From an uncultured Lachnospiraceae bacterium (GTDB lineage: Bacteria; Bacillota; Clostridia; Lachnospirales; Lachnospiraceae), in contig CAJTSB010000019.1 in NCBI GenBank assembly GCA_910578825.1, positions 1 to 59,776 on the forward strand: a stretch of 59,776 nucleotides of DNA. The letters are read 5' to 3'. Below the pieces are notes generated by a model. That model saw nothing but the letters and a program-made list of their open reading frames with translations. It was not told where the DNA came from and ran no database searches. Positions 33,093-42,157 of this stretch are shown here, piece after piece. Position 1 is the stretch's first letter. The number at the start of each line of letters is the position of its first letter. The translations under genes and the position numbers were made by a program.

Positions 33093-34712
33093 ATGATGAG
33101 AGCATTGTATTCTGGCGTGTCAGGACTTAAGACACACCAGACAAAGATGGATGTTATAGGTAACAACATTGCAAACGTAAATACCGTTGCATTTAAGTCA
33201 TCGAGTACCGCATTCAGTGATCTTATGTATCAGACAACATCAGCATCTTCAGGAGCTACGCAGACACGAGGCGGTGTCAATGCCAAGCAGATTGGTCTTG
33301 GTGTTACCACGGGTTCCACTTCCGTGAATATTACATCGCCGGGTTCTACCCAGACCACCGGTGACGGATGGGATTTGCGTATTACAGGCGACAGTTTCTT
33401 TATTGTTAACAACGGCAGCCAGAATTTATTTACAAAAGCAGGGGCATTTACCCTTGATGGCGCTGGAAACCTTGTTATGAAGTCCACTGGTTACATGGTT
33501 ATGGGTTGGCAGGTAGACCCCACGACCCAGACAATTCGTAAGGACACGGTATCTTCTCTGCGTGTTATGCAGGAGTCAAACATGACTTCTCCGCCTGAGG
33601 CGACGACGGAGGCTACCTGTTCCGGTATTTTGGACAAAAACAGTAAGCAGGTGAATACAGACGATGGATATATGATGAGTCTGAATTTCTATGATGCATT
33701 AGGTTACAGTTATACGGCTAAATTTGCTGTAAAGACCTCAAATGCGGCTACCTTATCTTATACAGTGGAGCTTTCCGATATTCTGGATGCCAACAACCAT
33801 TCTGTTCTTCAGGATTATCTGGCAATTCCGGGAAATACGATGACGAATATATTCGGAGAACCCACAAATGTTGATCGTTCCTACAATCTGGCAGATGGTT
33901 TTACATACGATGGAACGAATTTCCGTGATGCGGATGGAGATCAGCTTACATATGATGATGTAAATAAGAAATATACTTCTGCAAGCGGTAAGGAGTACAC
34001 GGTAACATCAATGTTCGGAATTTCTGATAAACAGGCGCAGGATTTCCCGAATGGACCAAACGGTAATGCAACGATCACTCAGGATGGCGATTCTGCGGTA
34101 TATTCCTACACGGAGACAGTATATGGCTATACCCTGGATTTCAAAGAGGGAGAGCCGGATGCAGGTAAGTTTGACTGGGTTGGACAGCAGGGTGCAGAGT
34201 CCGTAATTTTAAAAATGTCAGCACTTGGCACACAATTTCGTAATATCAATGTAGACTTTTCCACGGCAGGGTGTTATGATAATGGAGGAGTTCCTACACT
34301 TGGAACAGATAAAGGAGCTGTGGATGGTATTACCGGAACCGGACGCAGGCTTGGAGCCCTGACCGGATTAGCGGTTCAGGAGAATGGCGAGATTTATGGA
34401 AGTTATGACAATGGTACGCGCCGTTTGCTGGGACAGATTGCGGTAACTATATTTGCGAATCCGGCAGGTCTTGAGAAACTTGGAGAGAACTGTTACCAGC
34501 AGACATTGAACTCTGGTGAGTTTGATGGTATCGGTCAGGACATTACCGCAGATGGAGGCAAGATGTCCAGTGGTGTTCTGGAGATGTCTAATGTGGATCT
34601 TGCAAATGAGTTCACAGAGATGATTACGACACAGAGAGGTTTCCAGGCCAATTCCAGAATTATTACAACTTCGGATAGTTTGCTGGAAGAGCTGGTAAAT
34701 CTGAAACGATAA
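33093..34712 (+). CDS. flgE: Flagellar hook protein FlgE
   Basis: This 539-residue hook subunit starts with MRALYSGVSGLKTHQTKMDVIGNNIANVNTVAFKSS, the conserved rod/hook N-terminal domain. Variable surface domains occupy about residues 130-420. It ends with the matching C-terminal motif (GVLEMSNVDLANEFTEMITTQRGFQANSRIITTSDSLLEELVNLKR). Two adjacent ATGs exist, and 33093 has AGGAGG 10 nt upstream. It precedes flbD as usual in Clostridia. Confidence 0.96.
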   Translation: MMRALYSGVSGLKTHQTKMDVIGNNIANVNTVAFKSSSTAFSDLMYQTTSASSGATQTRGGVNAKQIGLGVTTGSTSVNITSPGSTQTTGDGWDLRITGDSFFIVNNGSQNLFTKAGAFTLDGAGNLVMKSTGYMVMGWQVDPTTQTIRKDTVSSLRVMQESNMTSPPEATTEATCSGILDKNSKQVNTDDGYMMSLNFYDALGYSYTAKFAVKTSNAATLSYTVELSDILDANNHSVLQDYLAIPGNTMTNIFGEPTNVDRSYNLADGFTYDGTNFRDADGDQLTYDDVNKKYTSASGKEYTVTSMFGISDKQAQDFPNGPNGNATITQDGDSAVYSYTETVYGYTLDFKEGEPDAGKFDWVGQQGAESVILKMSALGTQFRNINVDFSTAGCYDNGGVPTLGTDKGAVDGITGTGRRLGALTGLAVQENGEIYGSYDNGTRRLLGQIAVTIFANPAGLEKLGENCYQQTLNSGEFDGIGQDITADGGKMSSGVLEMSNVDLANEFTEMITTQRGFQANSRIITTSDSLLEELVNLKR

Positions 34713-34736
34713 TCGGCAGCCGTAAAGAATAATATC

Positions 34737-34775
34737 ATATATTGGGGAACTGTTTTCATAGTTCCCCCAATATAT
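34737..34775 (+). other. Strong hairpin in the flgE-flbD gap
   Basis: ATATATTGGGGAACT (34737-34751) pairs with AGTTCCCCCAATATAT (34760-34775), about 15 pairs with a single bulged C, around an 8-nt loop. No U tract follows. It could be an mRNA stabiliser, RNase processing site or weak attenuator separating hook genes from stator genes. Confidence 0.6.
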
Positions 34776-34794
34776 TGAAATGAGGTGAATCCCC

Positions 34795-35004
34795 ATGATA
34801 GAAGTCACGAAATTAAATGAATCAAAGGTTTTAATCAATGCGGAACTCATTGAATCCGTGGAGGAAACACCGGACACTGTCATTTCTTTTGTAACAGGCA
34901 AGAAAATAATTGTAAAAGAAAGTAGACAAGAGATAAAAAATTTAGTAATATTGTATAAGAGAGAATTCATGACAACCGGTCTTCCCTGGTTGGATAAGGA
35001 ATAA
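34795..35004 (+). CDS. flbD: Flagellar FlbD family protein
   Basis: This 69-residue small protein has the FlbD pattern (MIEVTKLNESKVLINAELIESVEETPDTVISFVTGKKIIVKES). In Clostridia and Bacillus it lies between flgE and motA. Its mechanism is unknown, and it is unrelated to Caulobacter FlbD. GAGGTG 8 nt upstream of the ATG gives a strong start. Confidence 0.9.
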   Translation: MIEVTKLNESKVLINAELIESVEETPDTVISFVTGKKIIVKESRQEIKNLVILYKREFMTTGLPWLDKE

Positions 35005-35045
35005 AGGATAATACATTTCATGGATGAAAAGGGCAGGTGGAAGAA

Positions 35046-35840
35046 TTGGATATAGCGTCATTAATTGGAATTATACTGGGTATTGGTCTGATGGTATTGG
35101 GTATTATCAGTGGAGACCAGGGACCAGCGGCATTAGCGAATTTCTTTGATTTGAACTCTGTATTTATTACAATCGGTGGTTCACTGGCAGGTGTACTGGC
35201 ATCACATACGGTAGCGGATTTCGTTAACGGATTAAAGAGTTTTACCCTGGCATTTAAGACACCCAACGCAGATGTGGGAGAGGTAATCAAGCACATCATT
35301 GATTTATCTAACATAGCGAGAAAGGAAGGACTTCTTGCTTTGGAGGAAGCAGCAAACGGAATTGAGGATGAATTTCTGAAAAAAGGCGTTATGCTGGTAG
35401 TAGACGGTACAGACCCGGAGCTTGTAAGGGGAATTATGGAGACAGACCTTGTATGTGTGGAGTCCCGTCATAAGATGAATATAGGTTTTTGGGATAAATG
35501 GGCGGCTTTAGGCCCTGCCTGGGGTATGATTGGTACGTTGATTGGTCTGATTAATATGTTGAAACTCATGGATGACCCATCTACGGTTGGACCGAGTATG
35601 GCGATTGCGTTGATTACGACGTTATATGGTTCTATTATTGCAAACTGGCTCTGTACACCGACGTCGGCAAAGCTGGCAGTGAACAATGAGACAGAGATTA
35701 TGATTAAGGAAGTTACGGTGGAAGGTCTTTTGTCTATTCAGGCAGGAGAGAATCCCCGTGTCATAGAAGAAAAACTGAAATCCTTCCTGTCACCGAAGAT
35801 GCGTGAGAGTATGCTTGAACAGGGCGGAGGTGAAGAATAG
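35046..35840 (+). CDS. motA: Flagellar stator protein MotA
   Basis: This 264-residue stator subunit forms, with MotB, the ion channel that drives rotation. It has four membrane helices (about residues 2-22, 33-52, 150-172, 183-203). The conserved proline region is WAALGPAWGMIGTLIGLINML. A cytoplasmic loop (VIKHIIDLSNIARKEGLLALEEAA) carries charged residues that contact FliG. The TTG at 35046 has AGGTGG 5 nt upstream; a GTG 9 nt earlier is less well spaced. Its stop overlaps motB. Confidence 0.95.
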   Translation: MDIASLIGIILGIGLMVLGIISGDQGPAALANFFDLNSVFITIGGSLAGVLASHTVADFVNGLKSFTLAFKTPNADVGEVIKHIIDLSNIARKEGLLALEEAANGIEDEFLKKGVMLVVDGTDPELVRGIMETDLVCVESRHKMNIGFWDKWAALGPAWGMIGTLIGLINMLKLMDDPSTVGPSMAIALITTLYGSIIANWLCTPTSAKLAVNNETEIMIKEVTVEGLLSIQAGENPRVIEEKLKSFLSPKMRESMLEQGGGEE

Positions 35841-36679
35841 TGGCAAAGAGAAAGGTAGAAGAGTCCAGCGGAGGAGAAGCGTCATGGATGAATACGTTCG
35901 CGGATTTGATGAATCTTTTGCTGTGTTTCTTCGTATTACTGTTTGCCATGTCAACGGTTGATGCGGAAAAGTGGGATCAGCTTATCAAATCCATGAATAA
36001 GAGCAGTTTTAGCATTTTATCTTCCGGAGGAGCTTCCGTTGGAGATGGAATGATGATTGCATCCGGTGTCAGTCAGTTGGAAATGCTGGACGATTATTTT
36101 AAAGAGAAAACCAATTCTGCTGATAAAGAGGCAGAGGAGTCGGAGCCAAAAGATAAAGAGGGGGAGCCGACTGCAGAGGAAGAAGTCATAGAAGAATTTG
36201 ATGCCATGGGGCTGAAAGAATCTGAAGAGATGGCACAGCAGATTGAGCAGATGCTGAAAGAAAAGCAGATTGAAACGCAGGCAGAAGTGGATGTGAATGC
36301 GCAGTTTGTGAGAATCACATTGAATGGAGCCTTGCTCTTTGATTCCGCAAAGTCACAGATAAGGGAGGATGCACTCCCGCTTGTTGACAAGCTTTCCATG
36401 ATATTAGAAAATTATGACAGTAATCAGATTGAAATTGAGGGTCATACCGATAATGTTCCAATCAGTAATGGGAAATATGAAAATAATGACGTGTTATCCG
36501 CTTACCGTGCTTTTGCGGTGAAAGATTACGTTTTGGAACACACAGCGCTGGAGCCTGGAAAGATATACGCCGCAGGTTGCGGGGAATATAATCCAGTAGC
36601 AGACAACTCCACGGCGGAGGGACGTGCAAGGAACCGAAGGGTGGAGATTAAGATATACAATTCGTATAATTCTAATTAG
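35840..36679 (+). CDS. motB: Flagellar stator protein MotB
   Basis: This 279-residue subunit anchors the stator to peptidoglycan. The ion-binding aspartate is D22 (TFADLMNLLLCFFVLLFAMS). A charged linker follows (about 95-135), then an OmpA-like C-terminal domain (IEIEGHTDNVPIS, GRARNRRVEIKIY). A GTG start at 35840 overlaps the last base of the motA stop (TAGTG), with GGAGG upstream, so the pair is translationally coupled. H+ or Na+ specificity cannot be read from the sequence. Confidence 0.95.
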   Translation: MAKRKVEESSGGEASWMNTFADLMNLLLCFFVLLFAMSTVDAEKWDQLIKSMNKSSFSILSSGGASVGDGMMIASGVSQLEMLDDYFKEKTNSADKEAEESEPKDKEGEPTAEEEVIEEFDAMGLKESEEMAQQIEQMLKEKQIETQAEVDVNAQFVRITLNGALLFDSAKSQIREDALPLVDKLSMILENYDSNQIEIEGHTDNVPISNGKYENNDVLSAYRAFAVKDYVLEHTALEPGKIYAAGCGEYNPVADNSTAEGRARNRRVEIKIYNSYNSN

Positions 36680-36693
36680 AAAGGAAAAACATC

Positions 36694-37221
36694 ATGAAAA
36701 AGAATTTAATGAGTGTCTTAATTCTGGCACTGGTAGTTGCAAATCTAATTTTAACTGCGATCCTGATGATTTCGGTTGTTCCGCAGACCAAGAAAGCCAA
36801 TGAACTGGTCAATAAGGTATGTTCAGCCATTGACCTTGAACTGGAAGGCGGCAAAGAGAAGGCTACCATTGATATTCCGATGGAGCAGGTAGCAACCGTG
36901 CAGGTCGATGCAGGAGAGAGCATTACCGTTAACCTTAAGAGTGACAATGATAGGAAGAGTTATGCGATTGTTTCCATATCACTGGCATTGGATACCAAGA
37001 ATAAGGATTATAAGAAAGGTACAGAAGCAATCACAGCAAATGAGGATCTTATCAAAGATGAGGTTATCAAGGTTATTGCAAAGCATACCATAGATGATAT
37101 GAGGACTGCACAGAAAGAAATTCAGGATGAGGTGCTGGTAAGCCTTCGCAAGCTGTTTGAGTCAGATTTTATTGTAAGTGTGGCGTTCCCGACCTATACT
37201 TATGAAGAAGCAAGTGACTAA
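36694..37221 (+). CDS. fliL: Flagellar basal-body-associated protein FliL
   Basis: This 175-residue single-pass membrane protein surrounds or stabilises the stators. It has an N-terminal helix (about residues 7-28, VLILALVVANLILTAILMIS) and an extracytoplasmic domain with YAIVSISLAL and a C-terminal IVSVAFPTYTYEEASD. An AAAGGAA site lies before the ATG. Order motB-fliL-fliM is typical. Confidence 0.9.
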   Translation: MKKNLMSVLILALVVANLILTAILMISVVPQTKKANELVNKVCSAIDLELEGGKEKATIDIPMEQVATVQVDAGESITVNLKSDNDRKSYAIVSISLALDTKNKDYKKGTEAITANEDLIKDEVIKVIAKHTIDDMRTAQKEIQDEVLVSLRKLFESDFIVSVAFPTYTYEEASD

Positions 37222-37252
37222 AGAATGACCAAATGTCAGGTGGTGAAAAAGA

Positions 37253-38233
37253 ATGGGCGAGGTCTTATCACAAAATGAGATAGACAGTCTGCTAAATGCG
37301 TTGAACAGTGGAGAGCTGGATGCGGAAGAGATAAGGGATAATGGAGAGAAACAGGTCAAAGACTATGATTTTGCGAGACCTGCAAAATTCTCAAAGGAAC
37401 ACCTTAGGACAATGGAGATTATATTTGAACATTATGGACGTCTGCTGTCCACGAATCTACCCGGATATCTGCGTAAGAATATACAGGTGGATGTGATGAA
37501 TTCAGAGGCGGTTACATATTCTGAGTTTTCGAATGCTTTGTCTAATCCGGTGCTTTTGGGAGTAGTTAATTTTGACCCTATGCCAGGCAGTATCATTATG
37601 GAGCTGGCAACGAATTTGGGCTATGCCATGGTAGACCGTATGCTGGGGGGACTGGGTGAACCTTTAGATCGGGCGCGCGAGTTTTCAGAGATAGAGCTTT
37701 TGATCATTGAGCGTATTATGAATGCGTGTATCAATCTTTTGCGTGAACCATGGAAGAATGTGGCGGATATACATCCCAGGCTGGAGCGAATTGAGACCAA
37801 TTCTCAGTTTGCACAGTTCATTTCTCCGAGTGAGATGATTGCGATTATTACAATCAACATGAAAATTGGGGATGTGGAAGGACTTATGAATGTATGTCTG
37901 CCCTATATCACATTGGAGGATGTCATGGACAGACTGAATACCAAATACTGGTATTCAAGTATGCAGCAACGAGGAGATCAGGAATATACAGAACTTCTTG
38001 AGTCCCTGATTTCCAAGGCGCCTATGCCGGTGAAAGCTGTTTTAGGCAATAGCGTGATTTCTGTCAATGATTTTATAAATCTTCAGGTGGGAGATATTAT
38101 CCGCCTGGATACAAAAGTAGAAGAAGAACTGAATGTATATGTTGGAAACATCAAGAAATTTACTGCTTTGCCAGGAGCATCGGGAGACCGATATGCAGTA
38201 AGAGTTACATCAGTAATCAGAGAGGAGCAGTGA
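37253..38233 (+). CDS. fliM: Flagellar motor switch protein FliM
   Basis: This 326-residue C-ring protein receives CheY-P. It shows the CheY-binding N-terminal segment (VLSQNEIDSLLNAL, residues 4-17), a CheC-like middle domain (YDFARPAKFSKEHLRTMEIIFEHYGRLLSTNL), and a C-terminal SpoA domain (VSVNDFINLQVGDIIRLDTKV). GGTGG precedes the ATG. It forms the switch with FliG and FliY. Confidence 0.96.
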   Translation: MGEVLSQNEIDSLLNALNSGELDAEEIRDNGEKQVKDYDFARPAKFSKEHLRTMEIIFEHYGRLLSTNLPGYLRKNIQVDVMNSEAVTYSEFSNALSNPVLLGVVNFDPMPGSIIMELATNLGYAMVDRMLGGLGEPLDRAREFSEIELLIIERIMNACINLLREPWKNVADIHPRLERIETNSQFAQFISPSEMIAIITINMKIGDVEGLMNVCLPYITLEDVMDRLNTKYWYSSMQQRGDQEYTELLESLISKAPMPVKAVLGNSVISVNDFINLQVGDIIRLDTKVEEELNVYVGNIKKFTALPGASGDRYAVRVTSVIREEQ

Positions 38234-38237
38234 AGTT

Positions 38238-39362
38238 ATGGATGGAGTTCTGTCACAGGAAGAAATTAGCGCTCTGTTGAGTGATGATGCCGGAGCGACG
38301 AGTGGAGAAGGCAATGATTTACTGACACCGGATGAGATTGATGCGATAGGTGAAATTTCCAATATCAGTATGGGAACGGCGGCTACGACATTATTTTCTT
38401 TGGTAAACAGAAAAGTCGAGATTTCAACGCCGGTAGTAACCTTTGCCACTTGGGATGACATCGTCGAGGAATACGAAAGACCTTGTGTATTTATCCGAAT
38501 TTCTTACACAACAGGCTTAGATGGTAGTAATCTCTTAGTTCTGCGGGAGCAGGATGTGAAAATTATCACAGATTTAATGATGGGTGGAGATGGAACAAAC
38601 ACAGAGGATCCGCTTGGTGAAATACATTTAAGTGCAATCTGTGAAGCCATGAACCAGATGATGGGAAGTTCGGCTACGTCCTTATCCTCCATGTTAAATA
38701 AAATGATTGACATCAGTCCACCGTCAGCAAATCTTGTAGATTTGAAAGATACGGTTGATGGCAGAGAGATTGATGAATTTCTGGGAGGGCAGTTTGTTAA
38801 GGTTTCTTTCCTGATGGAAATCGGGGATTTGGTAAGCAGCACCATTATGCAGTTGTATCCGGCATCTTTTGCAAAAGAAATGTGTGCCGGGGTTGCGGAT
38901 ACTATGGAGGCGGACAGTTCAGCAGTGGCAGCGGGAGCGCAGGCAGAACCACAACCACAGCCGGAACCGCAGATGCAGCCACAGATGCAACAGCAGATGC
39001 CAATGCAGCCACAGATGCAACAGCAGATGCCAATGATGGGAATGCCAATGTATCAACAGCAGCCGGTAAATGCACAGCCGGTGCAGTTCCAGGCGTTTGC
39101 AGGAGATTTCAATCCAATTACGCAACAGGAAAATATGGGTCTGATTATGGATGTCCCATTGGATGTTACGGTTGAATTAGGAAGAACCAGCAAATCGATT
39201 CAGGATATTTTGGAATTTGCCCCGGGTACAATCATAGAATTGAATAAGATTGCCGGAGAACCAATTGATGTGTTAGTAAACGGTAAATACGTTGCAAAAG
39301 GCGAGGTAGTCGTTCTCGAGGAAAGCTTTGGCGTACGTATTACTGAAATTATAAACAACTAA
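38238..39362 (+). CDS. fliY: FliY-type switch phosphatase (CheC-FliN fusion)
   Basis: This 374-residue switch protein has an N-terminal FliM-like peptide (MDGVLSQEEISALLSDD) and a CheC-like domain with two phosphatase signatures (EIDAIGEISNISMG and HLSAICEAMNQMMG; each E-xx-N). A Met/Gln/Pro repeat linker (about residues 232-285) follows, then a C-terminal SpoA/FliN domain (DVPLDVTVELGRTSKSIQDILEFAPGTIIELNKIAGEPIDVLVNGKYVAKGEVV). It both builds the C-ring and dephosphorylates CheY-P in Gram-positive bacteria. Confidence 0.93.
   Translation: MDGVLSQEEISALLSDDAGATSGEGNDLLTPDEIDAIGEISNISMGTAATTLFSLVNRKVEISTPVVTFATWDDIVEEYERPCVFIRISYTTGLDGSNLLVLREQDVKIITDLMMGGDGTNTEDPLGEIHLSAICEAMNQMMGSSATSLSSMLNKMIDISPPSANLVDLKDTVDGREIDEFLGGQFVKVSFLMEIGDLVSSTIMQLYPASFAKEMCAGVADTMEADSSAVAAGAQAEPQPQPEPQMQPQMQQQMPMQPQMQQQMPMMGMPMYQQQPVNAQPVQFQAFAGDFNPITQQENMGLIMDVPLDVTVELGRTSKSIQDILEFAPGTIIELNKIAGEPIDVLVNGKYVAKGEVVVLEESFGVRITEIINN
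38973..39032 (+). repeat. Tandem 30-bp repeat in the FliY linker
   Basis: Two identical 30-bp units encode MQPQMQQQMP twice in the linker between the CheC-like and FliN domains. Linker length is likely to vary between strains. Confidence 0.85.
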
Positions 39363-39391
39363 AATAAAAGTGATATCAAGGAGAAGAAGAT

Positions 39392-39754
39392 ATGGCAAAG
39401 AATATTTTAATTTGTGATGATGCAGCGTTTATGAGAATGATGATTAAGGACATTCTTACAAAGAATGGCTATAACATTGCCGGTGAGGCTGAGAATGGAC
39501 TGAAGGCAGTAGAGAAATATAATGAGACCAAGCCGGATCTTGTACTGATGGATATTACCATGCCGGAGATGGATGGAATTCAGGCTTTGAAACAGATTAA
39601 GTCAACGGATCCTGCAGCCTGCATTATTATGTGTTCTGCAATGGGACAGCAGGCAATGGTTATCGAGGCAATTCAGTCTGGTGCGAAAGACTTTATCGTG
39701 AAACCATTCCAGGCAGAACGTGTATTGGAAGCTGTGAAAAAAGTAGTTGGATAG
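39392..39754 (+). CDS. cheY: Chemotaxis response regulator CheY
   Basis: This 120-residue single receiver domain has the acidic pocket ICDDAAF (D9, D10), phosphoacceptor D54 in LVLMDITMPEMDG, the switch residue region MCSAMGQQ, and the conserved lysine in DFIVKPF. It is phosphorylated by CheA and binds the switch. An AAGGAG site precedes the ATG. Position directly after fliY matches other Gram-positive clusters. Confidence 0.94.
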   Translation: MAKNILICDDAAFMRMMIKDILTKNGYNIAGEAENGLKAVEKYNETKPDLVLMDITMPEMDGIQALKQIKSTDPAACIIMCSAMGQQAMVIEAIQSGAKDFIVKPFQAERVLEAVKKVVG

Positions 39755-39755
39755 T

Positions 39756-40136
39756 ATGATTTTATTAGGAATTTCCTCGAAATGGGAAAGCTTTTTCCAA
39801 CTGATTAGCATATTGTTGATTTTTCTGTTTGTGCTGGTTATCACTTATGTTACTACAAGGTGGATTGGCCAGTATCAACAGGGAATGACACAGAATAAGA
39901 ATATTCGGATTGTAGAGACTTTCCGGGTGAATAACAACAAATTTATACAGATTATTCAGGTTGGAAAGAAATATCTGGTTATTTCTGTATGTAAAGATGT
40001 GATTAATATCCTTACGGAACTGACGGAGGAGGATTTGGTTTGGAAACCTTCACAGGAGGAAAACCGTGGGATTAAGGCGAATGAAAGTTTTCAGGAGGTT
40101 TTAGGCAGACTGAAAGATAAATTTCCAGGGAAGTAG
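39756..40136 (+). CDS. fliO: Flagellar biosynthetic protein FliO
   Basis: This 126-residue single-pass membrane protein promotes assembly of the FliP ring. The membrane helix lies at about residues 15-35 (LISILLIFLFVLVITYVT), followed by a beta-rich cytoplasmic FliO domain (IRIVETFRVNNNKFIQIIQVGKKYLVISV). The ATG at 39756 is 1 nt after the cheY stop; the ribosome binding site is weak, so coupling with cheY is likely. Placement before fliP supports the call. Confidence 0.87.
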   Translation: MILLGISSKWESFFQLISILLIFLFVLVITYVTTRWIGQYQQGMTQNKNIRIVETFRVNNNKFIQIIQVGKKYLVISVCKDVINILTELTEEDLVWKPSQEENRGIKANESFQEVLGRLKDKFPGK

Positions 40137-40143
40137 GCAGGAC

Positions 40144-41031
40144 ATGATGAAGAGAATAAAGAAAATATATTGCGGGACTTCCTTTGCCTTTGGTACAGTT
40201 ACATTATTGATGGCGCTATTTTTGATTTTTGGACAAAGTGCATATGCAACGACTCCTGCGGAACAGTTCAGAGATGGTGTAACACAGGATGCATCCGAGA
40301 TAGACCCTCCGAATACGGAGCGGGCGGATGCCACAGGAGACAATATTAACGGTATTTCTATTATGGTGAACAATGACGAGGGAAGTATGTCTGCGAATGT
40401 CAGGATTCTGTTGACGTTGACAGTGATTTCACTTGCGCCGGCTATCCTGATTATGCTCACCTCTTTTACCAGAATTATTGTGGTATTGCATTTTGTGCGG
40501 ACAGCAGTCGGAACACAGACGGCTCCGCCCAATCAGGTACTGGTGGGACTGGCATTATTCCTGACATTGTTTATTATGAATCCGGTGTTAGCTGAAATCA
40601 ATGAAAATGCACTTCAGCCTATGGATGCGGGCGAGATTAGCCAGGAAGAGGCGTTAAGCAGGGCAGAGCAGCCAATTCGCAGATTCATGTTCCGAGAAAT
40701 GCAGCGAAAGGATCTGGCGTTGTTTTGCGATATTGCACAGATTGATATGACTGGCATGGACTTGAGTGAGCCGGAGACATTGGATCCGATTCCTATGTAT
40801 GTCATCATACCAAGTTTTATTGTCAGTGAGTTGAGAACAGCCTTTATTATTGGATTTTTAATTTATATTCCATTTATAGTCATTGATATGGTTGTAGCGT
40901 CGGTGCTTATGTCTATGGGTATGATGATGCTGCCACCGACGACAATTTCCATGCCGTTTAAGATATTGTTGTTTGTTCTTGCGGACGGCTGGGATCTCGT
41001 GATAGGAAATCTTGTTAAAACTTTTTATTGA
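40144..41031 (+). CDS. fliP: Flagellar export gate protein FliP
   Basis: This 295-residue export-gate core subunit has a cleavable signal peptide (about residues 1-36, ending QSAYA), then helices with the conserved LTVISLAPAILIMLTSFTRIIVVLHFVRTAVGTQTAPPNQVLVGLALFLT and VIPSFIVSELRTAFIIGFLIYIPFIVIDMVVAS. It forms a FliP5-FliQ4-FliR1 channel. ATGs at 40144 and 40147 are both possible; the second has better spacing to AGGCAGG. Confidence 0.95.
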   Translation: MMKRIKKIYCGTSFAFGTVTLLMALFLIFGQSAYATTPAEQFRDGVTQDASEIDPPNTERADATGDNINGISIMVNNDEGSMSANVRILLTLTVISLAPAILIMLTSFTRIIVVLHFVRTAVGTQTAPPNQVLVGLALFLTLFIMNPVLAEINENALQPMDAGEISQEEALSRAEQPIRRFMFREMQRKDLALFCDIAQIDMTGMDLSEPETLDPIPMYVIIPSFIVSELRTAFIIGFLIYIPFIVIDMVVASVLMSMGMMMLPPTTISMPFKILLFVLADGWDLVIGNLVKTFY

Positions 41032-41035
41032 GCGT

Positions 41036-41061
41036 ATCATTTTCGCATATGTGAGAATGAT
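41036..41061 (+). other. Hairpin in the fliP-fliQ gap
   Basis: ATCATTTTC (41036-41044) and GAGAATGAT (41053-41061) form a 9-bp stem with one G-T pair around an 8-nt loop. There is no U tract. It probably affects mRNA processing or stability. Confidence 0.45.
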
Positions 41062-41089
41062 TGTAGACGTTAGAATGAGGTGAATACAC

Positions 41090-41362
41090 ATGATAACGGA
41101 AGGTCAGGTATTGGATATTGCAAGGGAGGCATTGTTTCTGATTATCAGGGTGTCGGCGCCGTTATTGTTGATTTCGCTGATTATAGGTCTTATTATCAGT
41201 ATATTTCAGACGGTTACCTCCATACAGGAGCAGACGCTGACATTTGTGCCCAAGATAGTTGCTGTATTTTTGGGCCTTATGTTAATTGGAGGCTGGATGC
41301 TAGAGCAACTCTCCGGTTTTATGACAGACTTGTGGAGTGACTTTGGAATCTATCTGCGTTAG
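41090..41362 (+). CDS. fliQ: Flagellar export gate protein FliQ
   Basis: This 90-residue protein has two membrane helices (about residues 16-38, 50-75), with the canonical FliQ pattern (LDIAREALFLIIRVSAPLLLISLIIGLIISIFQTVTSIQEQTLTFVPKIVAV). Four copies sit in the export gate. GAGGTG 8 nt before the ATG makes the start clear. Confidence 0.95.
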   Translation: MITEGQVLDIAREALFLIIRVSAPLLLISLIIGLIISIFQTVTSIQEQTLTFVPKIVAVFLGLMLIGGWMLEQLSGFMTDLWSDFGIYLR

Positions 41363-41373
41363 GTTGATACAGC

Positions 41374-42156
41374 ATGATAAACTATGGGTTTTCATTATAT
41401 ACATTTGAATATTTTCTGATGATACTGGTAAGGGTTGCAACGTTTGTATATATTGCTCCGTTTTTTGGCATGAATAACACCCCGAATCGGGTGAAGATTG
41501 GTTTTTCGGTGTTTTTGGCAATTATATTGTTTCAAATCATACAGCCGAAAGAGGTTTTGGAGTATACTGGAGTAATTGAGTTTGCCATCATCGTCCTGAA
41601 AGAAGGAATTACAGGATTGCTCATTGGTTATGCGGCAAATATTTGTAATTCCATTATTGTGTTTTCCGGAAAAGTAATTGATATGGAAATTGGTCTTGCG
41701 ATGGCGAATTTATATGACCCAACGACACGTTCGCAATCGGGTCTATCCGGTACCATGTATAATTATTTTATAATGATGCTCCTCATTGTCACTGATATGC
41801 ATCACTATATCCTGCGGGCATTGGTTGATACGTACCAGATTCTTCCAGTTAATGGAGCAGTGTTTGACTGGGATCATTTGATGGGTTCCATGCTTATGTA
41901 TATGACGGATATGATGGTGATTGGGTTTCGTATTGCCCTTCCCATTTTTGCGTGCAGCATGATTTTGAGCTGTATATTGGGAATTATGGCGAAGGTGGCG
42001 CCGCAGATGAATATGTTTGCGGTAGGTATGCAGATTAAAGTGCTGTTGGGACTGGGAATCATGTTCCTTACGGTTGTGCTGATTCCGAATATTTCCGGTT
42101 TCATATTTACGGAGATGAAAAGGATGATTGTTTCTATGATTGAAGGAATGTATTAA
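41374..42156 (+). CDS. fliR: Flagellar export gate protein FliR
   Basis: This 260-residue polytopic membrane protein is a single-copy export gate subunit. Recognisable segments are FLMILVRVATFVYIAPFFG, KEGITGLLIGYAANICNSIIVFSGKVIDMEIGLAMANLYDPTTRSQSG and GIMAKVAPQMNMFAVGMQIKVLLG. It ends 1 nt before the TTG of flhB; both are probably coupled. Confidence 0.95.
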   Translation: MINYGFSLYTFEYFLMILVRVATFVYIAPFFGMNNTPNRVKIGFSVFLAIILFQIIQPKEVLEYTGVIEFAIIVLKEGITGLLIGYAANICNSIIVFSGKVIDMEIGLAMANLYDPTTRSQSGLSGTMYNYFIMMLLIVTDMHHYILRALVDTYQILPVNGAVFDWDHLMGSMLMYMTDMMVIGFRIALPIFACSMILSCILGIMAKVAPQMNMFAVGMQIKVLLGLGIMFLTVVLIPNISGFIFTEMKRMIVSMIEGMY

Positions 42157-42157
42157 C